Shown here in pieces: positions 53,110 through 61,058 of a stretch of 64,000 bases of DNA (position 1 is the stretch's first letter; each line of letters opens with the position of its first letter). Under the pieces are notes generated by a model. It had not been told where the DNA came from. It did no database searches and saw nothing but the letters and a program-made list of their open reading frames with translations. This stretch comes from Lachnospiraceae bacterium (GTDB taxonomy: Bacteria > Bacillota > Clostridia > Lachnospirales > Lachnospiraceae), in assembly GCA_910574195.1 (NCBI GenBank), contig CAJTBF010000003.1, positions 124,001-188,000 on the forward strand, read 5' to 3'. A program made the position numbers and the translations under genes.

Positions 53110-54213
53110 TTACTGTTCCAACTCTTCCAGCTTTTCCAATGCTGCTTTTACAACTTTATCCATATCATAATACTGATAGTTCCCCAAACGTCCGCCAAAT
53201 ATCACGTTTTTCTCATTTTCCGCCAGCTCTTTATATGCTTTATACAGTTTGCTGTTTCTCTCGTCGTTCACCGGATAGTATGGTTCCATCCCCACTTCCC
53301 ATTCTGAAGAATATTCTCTTGAGATCACGGTCTTCTCCTGTTTTCCAAATTCGAAATGCTTATGCTCAATAATCCGGGTATACGGAATTTCTTTTTCCGT
53401 ATAATTTACCACCGCGTTGCCCTGATAATTTTCACAGTCTAATACTTCCGTCTCAAACCGTACCGAACGGTACTGTAAAGCCCCCAGCCGATATCCAAAG
53501 TATGCGTCGATCATTCCTGTAAAAATGGTTCTCTCTGCAATATCCGGATGATCTTTTCGAAACGCAAAAAAGTCGATCCCGGTTTTTACCTCAATACCTG
53601 CCAGCATTTTTTCCACCACCGCTGTGTATCCTCCAATTGGGATTCCCTGATATCGGTCGTTGAAGTAGTTATTATCATACGTAAACCGAACCGGCAGACG
53701 CCGAATGATAAAAGCGGGCAGATCCTTACAGTCCCTTCCCCACTGCTTCTCGGTATATCCCTTTACCAGCTTTTCAAATACATCTCTTCCCACCAGCGAC
53801 AGACCCTGTTCTTCCAGATTCTTCGGCTCCTGAATTCCGGCCTCTTCCACCTGTTTCGCAATCATTGCTTTCGCTTCCTGCGGTGTTTTGATTCCCCACA
53901 TTTTACTGAATGTGTTCATATTAAAAGGCAGATTGTAAAGTTCATCCTTATATACTGCAATCGGGGAATTGATATAATGATTAAATTCCGCAAACTGATT
54001 CATATAGTCCCAGATTTTCCTGTCGGAAGTATGAAAAATATGAGCGCCATATTTATGCACTTGAATCCCCTCTATCTCCTCGCAATAAATATTCCCCGCA
54101 ATATGATCTCTTTTATCAATTACCAGACACTTCTTCCCTTTTCGATTCAATTCATATGCCATCACCGCACCATACAGCCCGGCGCCTACAATTAAATAAT
54201 CATATTTTATCAT
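53110..54213 (-). CDS. glf: UDP-galactopyranose mutase
   Basis: FAD enzyme interconverting UDP-galactopyranose and UDP-galactofuranose, so the polymer may contain galactofuranose. 367 residues. The FAD motif is YLIVGAGLYGAVMA with the ribose-binding VIDKRDHIAGNIY; the active site region shows KYGAHIFHTSD, NLPFNMNTFSKMWG, KGYTEKQWGRDCKDLP, and the C-terminal GRLGNYQYYDMDKVV. It lies upstream of the LCP gene with a 117-base gap. No dedicated galactofuranosyltransferase is labelled among the neighbouring transferases; one of the GT2 enzymes could serve. Confidence 0.96.
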   Translation of the reverse strand: MIKYDYLIVGAGLYGAVMAYELNRKGKKCLVIDKRDHIAGNIYCEEIEGIQVHKYGAHIFHTSDRKIWDYMNQFAEFNHYINSPIAVYKDELYNLPFNMNTFSKMWGIKTPQEAKAMIAKQVEEAGIQEPKNLEEQGLSLVGRDVFEKLVKGYTEKQWGRDCKDLPAFIIRRLPVRFTYDNNYFNDRYQGIPIGGYTAVVEKMLAGIEVKTGIDFFAFRKDHPDIAERTIFTGMIDAYFGYRLGALQYRSVRFETEVLDCENYQGNAVVNYTEKEIPYTRIIEHKHFEFGKQEKTVISREYSSEWEVGMEPYYPVNDERNSKLYKAYKELAENEKNVIFGGRLGNYQYYDMDKVVKAALEKLEELEQ

Positions 54214-54304
54214 ACTCTGTACCCCGCATTTCTATTGTTCTGTTCTATTTGCAACACCACATTTATTCTACCCTTTTGACATCACACTTGTCAATGTCAA
54301 AAGT

Positions 54305-54321
54305 ATCCGGTGTGAAAACTA
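54305..54321 (-). repeat. 17-bp motif next to a terminator, copy 1
   Basis: ATCCGGTGTGAAAACTA on the plus strand, identical to 60951-60967. In both places it lies just beyond the T-run of a minus-strand terminator. Confidence 0.75.
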
Positions 54322-54327
54322 AAAAAA

Positions 54328-54362
54328 CAGACGGACCGCAGAAAAATACTGTCGTCCGCCTG
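54328..54362 (-). terminator. Terminator after the lipoprotein gene
   Basis: CAGACGGAC and GTCCGCCTG arms (one mismatch) with further inner pairing, then T7 on the minus strand (54321-54327). The remainder of the 295-base gap (54214-54508) shows no gene; glf must start from a promoter in 54214-54320 or from read-through. Confidence 0.75.
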
Positions 54363-54508
54363 CCAAAGCGTGTTTAAAAATTGCTTCCATATTCTTCAGC
54401 CAAAAAAATACTGCTTTCTGTCCAATAAGGCATCCCCTTTCGGATATCCCGTAATACATGCCCCATCCGGGGCCGGCGGACAGCTTACACTGTCCGACAA
54501 GGTATACC

Positions 54509-55303
54509 TTACCGCAGACATCCTTCGGAGGATTGTTCCGGTTCCTGCGTCTGCTGCGGCGGAGTATACACCGGTTCCTGATAAGTTGGTGTATCATAAG
54601 TTGGTTCATAGTAAGGTTCCTGATAGGTCTGCTGCGCTGCCTGGGCTTCTGCCGCTGCCTGAGCTTCCGCTGCCGCCTGCGCTTCCGCCGCTGCCTGCGC
54701 TTCTGCTGCTGCCTGGGCTTCTGCCGCTGCCTGCGCCTCCGCTGCCGCCTTCAATCCCAGCTCCTGCTCTTTGGTGCTTACCGTCTCTTTCGACTCTTTG
54801 CTTGTATACTCCACAAAAGCAACGCCGTCTTCCAGTTTCAGGACGCCTTCCTCTATATCCTCAAATGCAAATCCTGTCAGTTTATATGTAGTTCCGTCCG
54901 CAATCGTCAGGTTCACATCCCAGGTTTCTCTTACTGCAAAATCTGTTTCCGGCACGGCAGTCGTAGCGCTGACAGAAGAAGGATCAAAGAAAAACTTCAC
55001 CTTTTCCCCGTTCTTAATCTGCTCGCCCTCTTTTAGGATATTTTCCGACCAGTTTTCAGCCAGAGAACTTTTCACAGAAATCCCCTGAATGTCCTGTCCC
55101 ACAGAATTGGTAACGACCACACCATATGCGCCTTCGGTTTCTTCGCCAATGATTCGTACTACCTCTTCTTTTTCCTGTACTTCTACCTTCTTCTCAGGTT
55201 CTTTCTTTTCTTCTTTCTTCTCTTCTTCCTTTTTTCCGCATCCTGCGGCAAGCAGGCCGATGCAAAGAGCCATACCCAATACGGTTATCAGTTTCTTTTT
55301 CAT
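54509..55303 (-). CDS. Lipoprotein with AEAQAA repeats
   Basis: 264 residues from ATG 55303 (GAGGTGAG just upstream). The signal peptide ends in a perfect lipobox (LLAAGC), then a Lys/Glu-rich linker. A globular part (VVVTNSVGQDIQGISVKSS; NLTIADGTTYKLTGFAFEDI) is a small beta-sandwich-like domain of the kind seen in FxLYD/DUF-type lipoproteins. After it six copies of AEAQAA form a long helical stalk, followed by a Pro/Tyr/Gln-rich tail (YQEPYYEPTYDTP). It starts 1 base after the stop of the SGNH gene, so they are cotranscribed. Function is unknown; a wall-spanning spacer is suggested by the repeat and the proline-rich end. Confidence 0.8.
   Translation of the reverse strand: MKKKLITVLGMALCIGLLAAGCGKKEEEKKEEKKEPEKKVEVQEKEEVVRIIGEETEGAYGVVVTNSVGQDIQGISVKSSLAENWSENILKEGEQIKNGEKVKFFFDPSSVSATTAVPETDFAVRETWDVNLTIADGTTYKLTGFAFEDIEEGVLKLEDGVAFVEYTSKESKETVSTKEQELGLKAAAEAQAAAEAQAAAEAQAAAEAQAAAEAQAAAEAQAAQQTYQEPYYEPTYDTPTYQEPVYTPPQQTQEPEQSSEGCLR
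54632..54759 (-). repeat. 18-bp tandem repeat (six AEAQAA units)
   Basis: Units vary only at third positions (GCC/GCT, GCC/TCC type changes). Located in the lipoprotein gene; copy number may vary between strains. Confidence 0.9.
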
Positions 55304-55304
55304 T

Positions 55305-56726
55305 TTACTCACCTCGTATATTTGTTTTTTTCGCTACCGTACAGGCGCCTTCGTCCCCTACGATAATAATTTCTATATCATAATCTGTATCTGCCGGTAC
55401 ATTTTGTTCCATCAGATACAGTTGATATCCACCGTCACAATTTTTCTCCTGATTGTCCGGGTCTGTCAGCCAGCCAAATGCCTCATACGCCGTTTCACCG
55501 GGTTGTCCCGAAGGATGCACCGATACAAAAACACGGCTTCTGGTCTCCAGATATTTTGGATCAATCTTTCCCTGAATCACCAGATAAGATCCGCTCTTTT
55601 TCGTCTCTATGGTGGTATCTGTGTCAGCCGACTGTTCCGGGACCACTCTGGCCATCGGCCCCTGCATAATCGGCGGCTGCTCGATCACAGATGCAATCCG
55701 CCGTTCCACCCGTTCCACCAGCACATACTCCGGCCGGTATCTGGACACATCGCTTAAACTATACGGTTCCAGCTTCGTGAAACAGGTCCGCTCAAATTCA
55801 TTTGCAATCAAAGGAAACAGTGTATTGCCAAAAGAGTCCCGATATACCAGAATACTCCCCTGCCCATATGGATTTCCCGCCTCAATCAGATCCTCCTCCA
55901 CGTTGTCCGCCTCGTTCAGGTATCTGTAACGCTCTTCCTTCAGATAGTAATAGTTTTCTTCCGGTTTTGCTCCAAGCGGAAATAGCATGGCATTCAAATC
56001 TCCAATATAATCTTCCCTCTTCACACAGAGAACTTTACTATAATCATCATGTTCTCTTCCCATCGCATCCAGCAATGTATTATAAGCCAGGAGCGCGCCT
56101 TTATTGTTCCAATGAGAATCCCGTTTCAAATAGAGTACTTCCTCTTCCTGTTCAAACACGGAGACCAGATCAATATAATGCACTCCTTCCTCTTCCAGAT
56201 AAGGAAGCAATCCTTCCAGATTTCCTTCCCCGCCTCCCGGATAGTAATAGGGCATGTTTTCCCCGTACAATGTATTTTTATTGGGAGCAATAGTATAGTA
56301 AAAACGGGCGTTCATTGCTTCCGTCATCCCCTGCATCATGGAAAGATTATGCGCAATATTAAAAAGGCTCCGCTCTGACAAAAGATTTGTTCCCTGATAA
56401 TCATCCAGCGTACCATGGTAGTACAGCCATTCATTCTCTCCGTCGATCACACGCTCCGCCGGAGAAGTCTGGAAAATTCCGCTCCAAAGCCTGGCATTTG
56501 CCGTGACCATCATCGGTCGGAATGCAAAATGGTCTTCAAAGTAGAGACCGAGTTCGCTCAGGAATTGTGGATTCCACTCCCCTTCTGCGTATAACGCAGG
56601 CAGCTCCGCTAACTCTTTATTTTCCGTCGTTTCCGTTGTCGGCGCCACACTCATTCCTGCAAAAGGAAGTATCAGAATCACGAAAATACATACGGTATAC
56701 ACCCAGTAAATTTTCCTGTTTTTCAT
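55305..56726 (-). CDS. AlgX/AlgJ-like (DHHW) SGNH-type O-acetylation protein
   Basis: 473 residues from ATG 56726, where a signal anchor begins at once (WVYTVCIFVILILPFAGM). The open frame extends 108 codons further upstream into non-coding-looking sequence, which I reject. After the anchor come NKELAELP, the YFEDHFAFRPMMV block, NEWLYYHG, and the catalytic pair KRDSHWNNKGALLAY (His) and VYRDSFGNTLFPLI (Ser). A C-terminal 110-residue domain follows (VIQGKIDPKYLETRSRVFVSV) that looks beta-rich and may bind glycan. It is downstream of the third MBOAT gene with 217 bases between, and directly precedes the lipoprotein gene. It should acetylate an exported glycan together with that MBOAT. Confidence 0.83.
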   Translation of the reverse strand: MKNRKIYWVYTVCIFVILILPFAGMSVAPTTETTENKELAELPALYAEGEWNPQFLSELGLYFEDHFAFRPMMVTANARLWSGIFQTSPAERVIDGENEWLYYHGTLDDYQGTNLLSERSLFNIAHNLSMMQGMTEAMNARFYYTIAPNKNTLYGENMPYYYPGGGEGNLEGLLPYLEEEGVHYIDLVSVFEQEEEVLYLKRDSHWNNKGALLAYNTLLDAMGREHDDYSKVLCVKREDYIGDLNAMLFPLGAKPEENYYYLKEERYRYLNEADNVEEDLIEAGNPYGQGSILVYRDSFGNTLFPLIANEFERTCFTKLEPYSLSDVSRYRPEYVLVERVERRIASVIEQPPIMQGPMARVVPEQSADTDTTIETKKSGSYLVIQGKIDPKYLETRSRVFVSVHPSGQPGETAYEAFGWLTDPDNQEKNCDGGYQLYLMEQNVPADTDYDIEIIIVGDEGACTVAKKTNIRGE

Positions 56727-56833
56727 CAATAAAATTCCATTCCCTTTCTCATCCTCCCACCCCTGCCCTTCCCGTCTTCTTCTATAATTAAGAATTCCGA
56801 TTGTTCCTATTCTCCTTCTTCCTGTCCTGCCTG

Positions 56834-56890
56834 GTACATCGAATAAGAAATAACCAGCCAAATGGCGCAGAAACTTATCTTTCGATGTAC
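56834..56890 (-). other. Hairpin between MBOAT and SGNH genes
   Basis: GTACATCGAA (56834-56843) and TTCGATGTAC (56881-56890) form perfect 10-base arms with extra inner A/T pairing. No T-run. It is in the 217-base gap 56727-56943 where no gene is visible; an mRNA-processing or partial-termination role is possible. Confidence 0.45.
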
Positions 56891-56943
56891 GAATACTCCG
56901 TACCTGAAAACAGTTCCTCCCACTCTTTGCACAATCTCCGGAA

Positions 56944-58353
56944 TCAGAACCGGAAATAAATAAACGGATTATAAGTTCCGCCTGCCAGGGACAAGATACA
57001 TAAAAGCAGAAGTAATATACTGCCTGCATAGGATGCCATTTCAACTCCATTCTTCACCCTGACACTGCATCCGTTTACTTTTTCCTGCAATTTTACCGTC
57101 AGAGGGAAAGACAGCAAAATCCCCACTGCCAGAATCAAAAGAAACTGCGGTGTCATCTGATTAATCACCGGCGTCATTGCGCCTGCGTCAAACCGGAAGC
57201 CAGTAAACATCCGCCCGATCACCCCTATACCCTGTGCCAGTGTCTCTGCCCGAAATAACACAAATCCCACGCATACCACCAGTAAAGCATACAGATGTCC
57301 CAAAATCCTGGGAAGCTTTTTCAAAGGAAGCCATTCTTCCAACAAAAGAAATCCCCCATGAAATAATCCCCAGACCACAAAAGTCCAGTTCGCCCCATGC
57401 CACAGTCCCGTGGCAAAGAACACGATCAGCTTGTTCACACAAGTCCGTACCTTTCCTTTTCGATTTCCTCCCAAAGGAATATAGAGATACTCTTTAAACC
57501 AGGTACTAAGCGATATATGCCATCTGCGCCAGAAATCCTGAATCGTAACGGCGCTGTACGGATAACGGAAATTCTCCTGAAATGTGAACCCAAACATATG
57601 TCCCAGCCCGATTGCCATATCACTGTATCCGCTGAAATCATAATAAATCTGCAGCATATATGCAACGGCGCCTGTCCAGGCCGCCAACAGGTTCATCTCT
57701 CCCACATGCATCCCAAACATCGCATCCGCCGCCAATGCCATCACATTGGAGATCAGTACTTTTTTCGAAAGTCCGACAATAAAGCGACGTATCCCTTTTC
57801 CCACCTCTTCGATCTCAAACTTTCGATGTTCCATCTGTTTTTCGATATCATGGTACTTTACAATGGGCCCGGCAATCAATTGCGGGAAAAAGGAAATATA
57901 TAAAAGAATATTCCAATAATTTTTCTGTGCCTGTACCTGCCCGCGATATACGTCTATCACATACGACATTGCCTGAAACGTAAAAAAGGAAATTCCAATC
58001 GGCAGTTCAATCCCCGGAAGCGGAAAATCCGCATGAAATATCGTGTTCACCGTCTGGACTACCATATCCACATACTTGAAGAGCCCCAGCATTCCCAGAT
58101 TGCACAGAACATTCAGCACAAGGAAAACCTTCTTTTTCTGTCCGCCCCACCGGTCAATTCCTCTTCCAAACAAATAATTCATCACTGTACTGAACAGCAT
58201 CAATAACACATAGACCGGTTCGCCGTATGCATAGAACAACAAACTGGCGATGATCAACAGACCGTTTTTTATCCGAATGCCCGGCAGCAGACAATACAAG
58301 CCAAGCACAACCGGCAAAAATACACTCAAAAAAACTACGGAACTAAATACCAT
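56944..58353 (-). CDS. MBOAT-family O-acyltransferase (third copy)
   Basis: 469 residues, polytopic. Blocks: LPIGISFFTFQAMSYVIDVY, SFFPQLIAGPIVKYHDIE, YYDFSGYSDMAIGLGHMFGF, DFWRRWHISLSTWF, YIPLGGNRKGKVRT, and GLWHGANWTFVVWG with the catalytic His; ends FIYFRF. GGGAG lies 8 bases before the ATG. Unlike the two MBOAT genes at 23-28 kb it has no G-run. Its partner SGNH gene is downstream. It lies after the ChW protein gene behind a terminator-like hairpin. Confidence 0.94.
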   Translation of the reverse strand: MVFSSVVFLSVFLPVVLGLYCLLPGIRIKNGLLIIASLLFYAYGEPVYVLLMLFSTVMNYLFGRGIDRWGGQKKKVFLVLNVLCNLGMLGLFKYVDMVVQTVNTIFHADFPLPGIELPIGISFFTFQAMSYVIDVYRGQVQAQKNYWNILLYISFFPQLIAGPIVKYHDIEKQMEHRKFEIEEVGKGIRRFIVGLSKKVLISNVMALAADAMFGMHVGEMNLLAAWTGAVAYMLQIYYDFSGYSDMAIGLGHMFGFTFQENFRYPYSAVTIQDFWRRWHISLSTWFKEYLYIPLGGNRKGKVRTCVNKLIVFFATGLWHGANWTFVVWGLFHGGFLLLEEWLPLKKLPRILGHLYALLVVCVGFVLFRAETLAQGIGVIGRMFTGFRFDAGAMTPVINQMTPQFLLILAVGILLSFPLTVKLQEKVNGCSVRVKNGVEMASYAGSILLLLLCILSLAGGTYNPFIYFRF

Positions 58354-58382
58354 TTTATCTTCTCCCTAACCCGGAACGTCTA

Positions 58383-58425
58383 AAAGAGACAGCCGACATC
58401 AGGCATTTCGATTCAGCTGCCTCTT
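58383..58425 (-). terminator. Terminator after the ChW surface-protein gene
   Basis: GAGACAGC (58385-58392) and GCTGCCTC (58416-58423) arms, one mismatch, followed on the minus strand by TTTTA. It separates the ChW gene from the MBOAT gene. Confidence 0.6.
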
Positions 58426-58431
58426 CCTTTT

Positions 58432-60684
58432 TTACTTATAATATACCAGTCCTGCCGAACCATATGTTACCATATAAAAGTTCATTTTCAGCTCTGCTTC
58501 GCCGTCCGGATCGCAGACATAGGTCGTTCCATTCACCACAATCTCTACCCATCCATGTGGCCCTGTCCCGCCTGCCGCCATTCCTACACGTCCTTCAATC
58601 AGTCTTGCATCATATCCCAATGCCTTGGCGGCGCCGGCAAACGCCGCTGCATAGCAGTAACAGTTTCCTCTCCTGTTCTCCACCGCATAGATCGCATACC
58701 CCTGTTCTCTAGTATACCCGGCCGGTGGATCCATCGGGATCGGAAGTGTCTGGTAACGAAGATTTGTTACCACCCAACGATAACAGGAATACAAATCACG
58801 GCCTGCACTACGCAGAATCACATCAATCGCGTTGTCGTAACGCGTCTTTTTCTTTTCTGTCTTATGATACCCTGTCCGGGATCCCGGAGCGATCAATCCC
58901 TTGGGTTGAATCACGATCTTCAGCGCTTCCAGCCTGTACGCACAGTTCGTTGTACCTGCTGTCTGTCCGTTGGCCGCCCAGCCAAGCCATCCATATTCTT
59001 CCACATGAGCACTGTAATACACATCACAATACTTTGCAAGCTCACCTGTCAGCTTAATCTGCACAGCCTCCATACGTTTGCCGCTTTTCGGTGCTCCTGC
59101 CTCCGCACCATCCGCCGCTTCCTTGCTCCATCCGGTATCCTGCATATGCACTTTGTAAGAAATTCCACCGCTATACGCACCTGCCGCATCAGACGAAATC
59201 TGAAGTTTCAATGCTTCTATGGCTTTTCCTTTTCCTGTCGTACCGATGGTTCCTCTGTTCCCCACCGGATTCTGCCAGCCGCTTCCCGGCACGCTTGCAG
59301 CCGCACTGAATTTTCCGATTGCTCCGATATCCAGCGCCGCTCTGCCTTCCTGTTTCGGTGCATCGCTGCTTCCTTTCGGCAGCACTTTTATCTCAATCGA
59401 TTCGATAGAACGATTATATCCGACCGTCCCGGAGGTTTCTCCGTTTTTCGCCCATCCCATCGTTCCCCAGTCTGAACAATGCGCGCGATAGTAGATATCA
59501 TAAGCCTGCGCCACAGCCCCTGTCAGCCGGATCCGCATGGCCTCCAACTTTTTGTTCCGCCCGGTTGTCCCACCGATATTGCCTGCTGTAATACCATTTT
59601 GCCAGCCCACATCCTGGGAATGTGCATCGTATTCAACCGAGCCCTCGATTTTGTTTCCATTCTCATCCACCGGATTGGTCAGATAGATACGGAGCGCTTC
59701 CATATGTTTCGCTCTTCCCTGTGTTCCGCTCACTTTTCCATCCGCTACGGAATCCATCCAACCGATATCCTGTACATGAGCGCTGTAAGTCACAGTCCCT
59801 TTGCTGGTCGGTGACAGCCAGCTCTGTCCCAATGCCGGCGCCTGTTCTCCCTTCTTGATCAGGCGAATGGTGAGCGCTTCTATGGCTCTCGCATAGCCTG
59901 TGGTCCCGGCAGTCTGCCCATTTCTTGCCCAACCGAGGTTTCCAAAATCTGAACAATGTACATAATAATACAGGTCATACTCTTTGGCCAGTTCTTCGCT
60001 CAGCTTTAACTCTAAAGCCTCCAGACCCTTATTTCTTCCGGTTGTTCCGGCAATCTCCCCACAGGGCACCGCCGACATCCAGCCAATGTCCTGGCTGTGC
60101 GCCCGGCTCATAATGGCATCCTTAACTTCCTCTGTCTTCTTCTCGCCTGTCTGCGGATCTGTGGTTTCTTTCAGAACTTTAATCCGAACCGCTTCCAGAC
60201 GCTTCGCCCGCCCGGTTGTTCCGGCCACTTTCCCGTCGGACACGGGATCCTGCCAGCCAAGATCCTGTACATGCGCTTCATATTGCAGCGTATAAGTTAC
60301 CTGTCCGGCAGACTGCGCTTTCCGCTCATTGGATACTTCTTCCTCCATCTGTTCTGTAGATTCTTTCTGCTCTGTCTCCTGCGGTTCTACAATCGGCTGA
60401 TTCTCTGTTCCTGCCCCTTCCTCCGGACCTGACACTTCCGGAGCCTCCGGCTCTGTTTCTGCATCGTCTGTATTCCCTTCCGTATTGTCTCCCGTATCAC
60501 CGTTTTCCCCTGCATCTCCCGCCTGAGAATCGTCCGGCGTCCCGGGTTCAACGGACGCTTCCGTTTCTGTTCCCGTATTCTGCCCCACATTTCCTTCTTC
60601 CGCCAATGCCGTAAATGACTGGCTCAAGAGCATCGTACTTAACAGTACCGCTGCAACTTGCTTCCAACACTTCCTCGCTTTCAC
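58432..60684 (-). CDS. Secreted ChW-repeat protein with C-terminal transglutaminase-like domain
   Basis: 750 residues from a GTG at 60684, which has AAGGGG 9 bases upstream and leads straight into a signal peptide (QVAAVLLSTMLLSQSFTALA). The longer frame would start at a TTG that is part of a promoter. Residues about 25-125 are an acidic Glu/Thr/Gly/Asp-rich linker. Then come nine clostridial hydrophobic (ChW) repeats, each with a GW core and a GTTGR/K...LEAl end (for example HVQDLGWQDPV, HSQDIGWMSAV, HCSDWGTMGWA). The last 130 residues are transglutaminase-like: Cys in NRRGNCYCYAAAFAG, His in HGWVEIVVNG, Asp in VCDPDGE, the papain-type triad. ChW repeats bind cell surfaces in clostridia. Single-gene unit with its own promoter. 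Confidence 0.88.
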   Translation of the reverse strand: MKARKCWKQVAAVLLSTMLLSQSFTALAEEGNVGQNTGTETEASVEPGTPDDSQAGDAGENGDTGDNTEGNTDDAETEPEAPEVSGPEEGAGTENQPIVEPQETEQKESTEQMEEEVSNERKAQSAGQVTYTLQYEAHVQDLGWQDPVSDGKVAGTTGRAKRLEAVRIKVLKETTDPQTGEKKTEEVKDAIMSRAHSQDIGWMSAVPCGEIAGTTGRNKGLEALELKLSEELAKEYDLYYYVHCSDFGNLGWARNGQTAGTTGYARAIEALTIRLIKKGEQAPALGQSWLSPTSKGTVTYSAHVQDIGWMDSVADGKVSGTQGRAKHMEALRIYLTNPVDENGNKIEGSVEYDAHSQDVGWQNGITAGNIGGTTGRNKKLEAMRIRLTGAVAQAYDIYYRAHCSDWGTMGWAKNGETSGTVGYNRSIESIEIKVLPKGSSDAPKQEGRAALDIGAIGKFSAAASVPGSGWQNPVGNRGTIGTTGKGKAIEALKLQISSDAAGAYSGGISYKVHMQDTGWSKEAADGAEAGAPKSGKRMEAVQIKLTGELAKYCDVYYSAHVEEYGWLGWAANGQTAGTTNCAYRLEALKIVIQPKGLIAPGSRTGYHKTEKKKTRYDNAIDVILRSAGRDLYSCYRWVVTNLRYQTLPIPMDPPAGYTREQGYAIYAVENRRGNCYCYAAAFAGAAKALGYDARLIEGRVGMAAGGTGPHGWVEIVVNGTTYVCDPDGEAELKMNFYMVTYGSAGLVYYK

Positions 60685-60763
60685 TCCCTCAATCCCCTTT
60701 CCCTGATCTTCCAATCTTTTATACTGAAATCTGTTGCCAGGATATCTCACAATTCTGTTTTTT

Positions 60764-60792
60764 ATTTTATCCCTTCCCTTCTGTTTTGTCAA
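60764..60792 (-). promoter_or_regulatory. Promoter of the ChW surface-protein gene
   Basis: On the minus strand TTGACA (60787-60792), 17 bases, TAAAAT (60764-60769), 80 bases before the GTG start. The -35 box coincides with a TTG that would otherwise be read as a start codon, which argues for the downstream start. Confidence 0.7.
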
Positions 60793-60869
60793 TTCTTACT
60801 TTTTTATGTCTTGAGCGATGCCAGATAAGGATAATTTTTTGTGTTAAATTCTCAGAAAAGTTATAAAGG

Positions 60870-60890
60870 GGATTCTGGCTGCCAGAATCC
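60870..60890. other. Perfect hairpin upstream of the ChW promoter
   Basis: GGATTCTGG, 3-base loop, CCAGAATCC. It lies 80 bases upstream of the -35 box; could be an operator or a secondary terminator after glmS. A weaker hairpin with GTAATG/CATTAC arms is at 60912-60940. Confidence 0.5.
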
Positions 60891-60950
60891 GATGCATGCT
60901 ACCCCTGCGGACATTACGAAAAAGTGGTTTTTATGTAATGATTTCATACG

Positions 60951-60967
60951 ATCCGGTGTGAAAACTA
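60951..60967 (-). repeat. 17-bp motif next to a terminator, copy 2
   Basis: Identical to 54305-54321 and again adjacent to the T-run of a terminator on the minus strand. Confidence 0.75.
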
Positions 60968-60976
60968 ACAAAAAAA

Positions 60977-61031
60977 ACGGACTTCTCACGCGGACAGCAA
61001 ACTCTTTTTCACTGTCCCATGAAAAATCCGT
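60977..61031 (-). terminator. Branched terminator after glmS
   Basis: Outer ACGGA/TCCGT and inner GGACAG/CTGTCC stems, followed on the minus strand by T8 (60970-60977). It begins about 28 bases beyond the glmS stop codon. Confidence 0.7.
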
Positions 61032-61058
61032 CGTTTCTTTTACCGCTATACAAGCGTA

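Noticed and set aside
56727-57050. 108-codon N-terminal extension of the SGNH gene at 55305
   Set aside because: It overlaps the 3' end of the MBOAT gene, has no family similarity, and the signal anchor starts at 56726.
60685-60792. TTG start at 60792 for the ChW protein
   Set aside because: The TTG is part of a TTGACA -35 box with a matching TAAAAT 17 bases on, there is no ribosome site, and the extra 36 residues precede a signal peptide.
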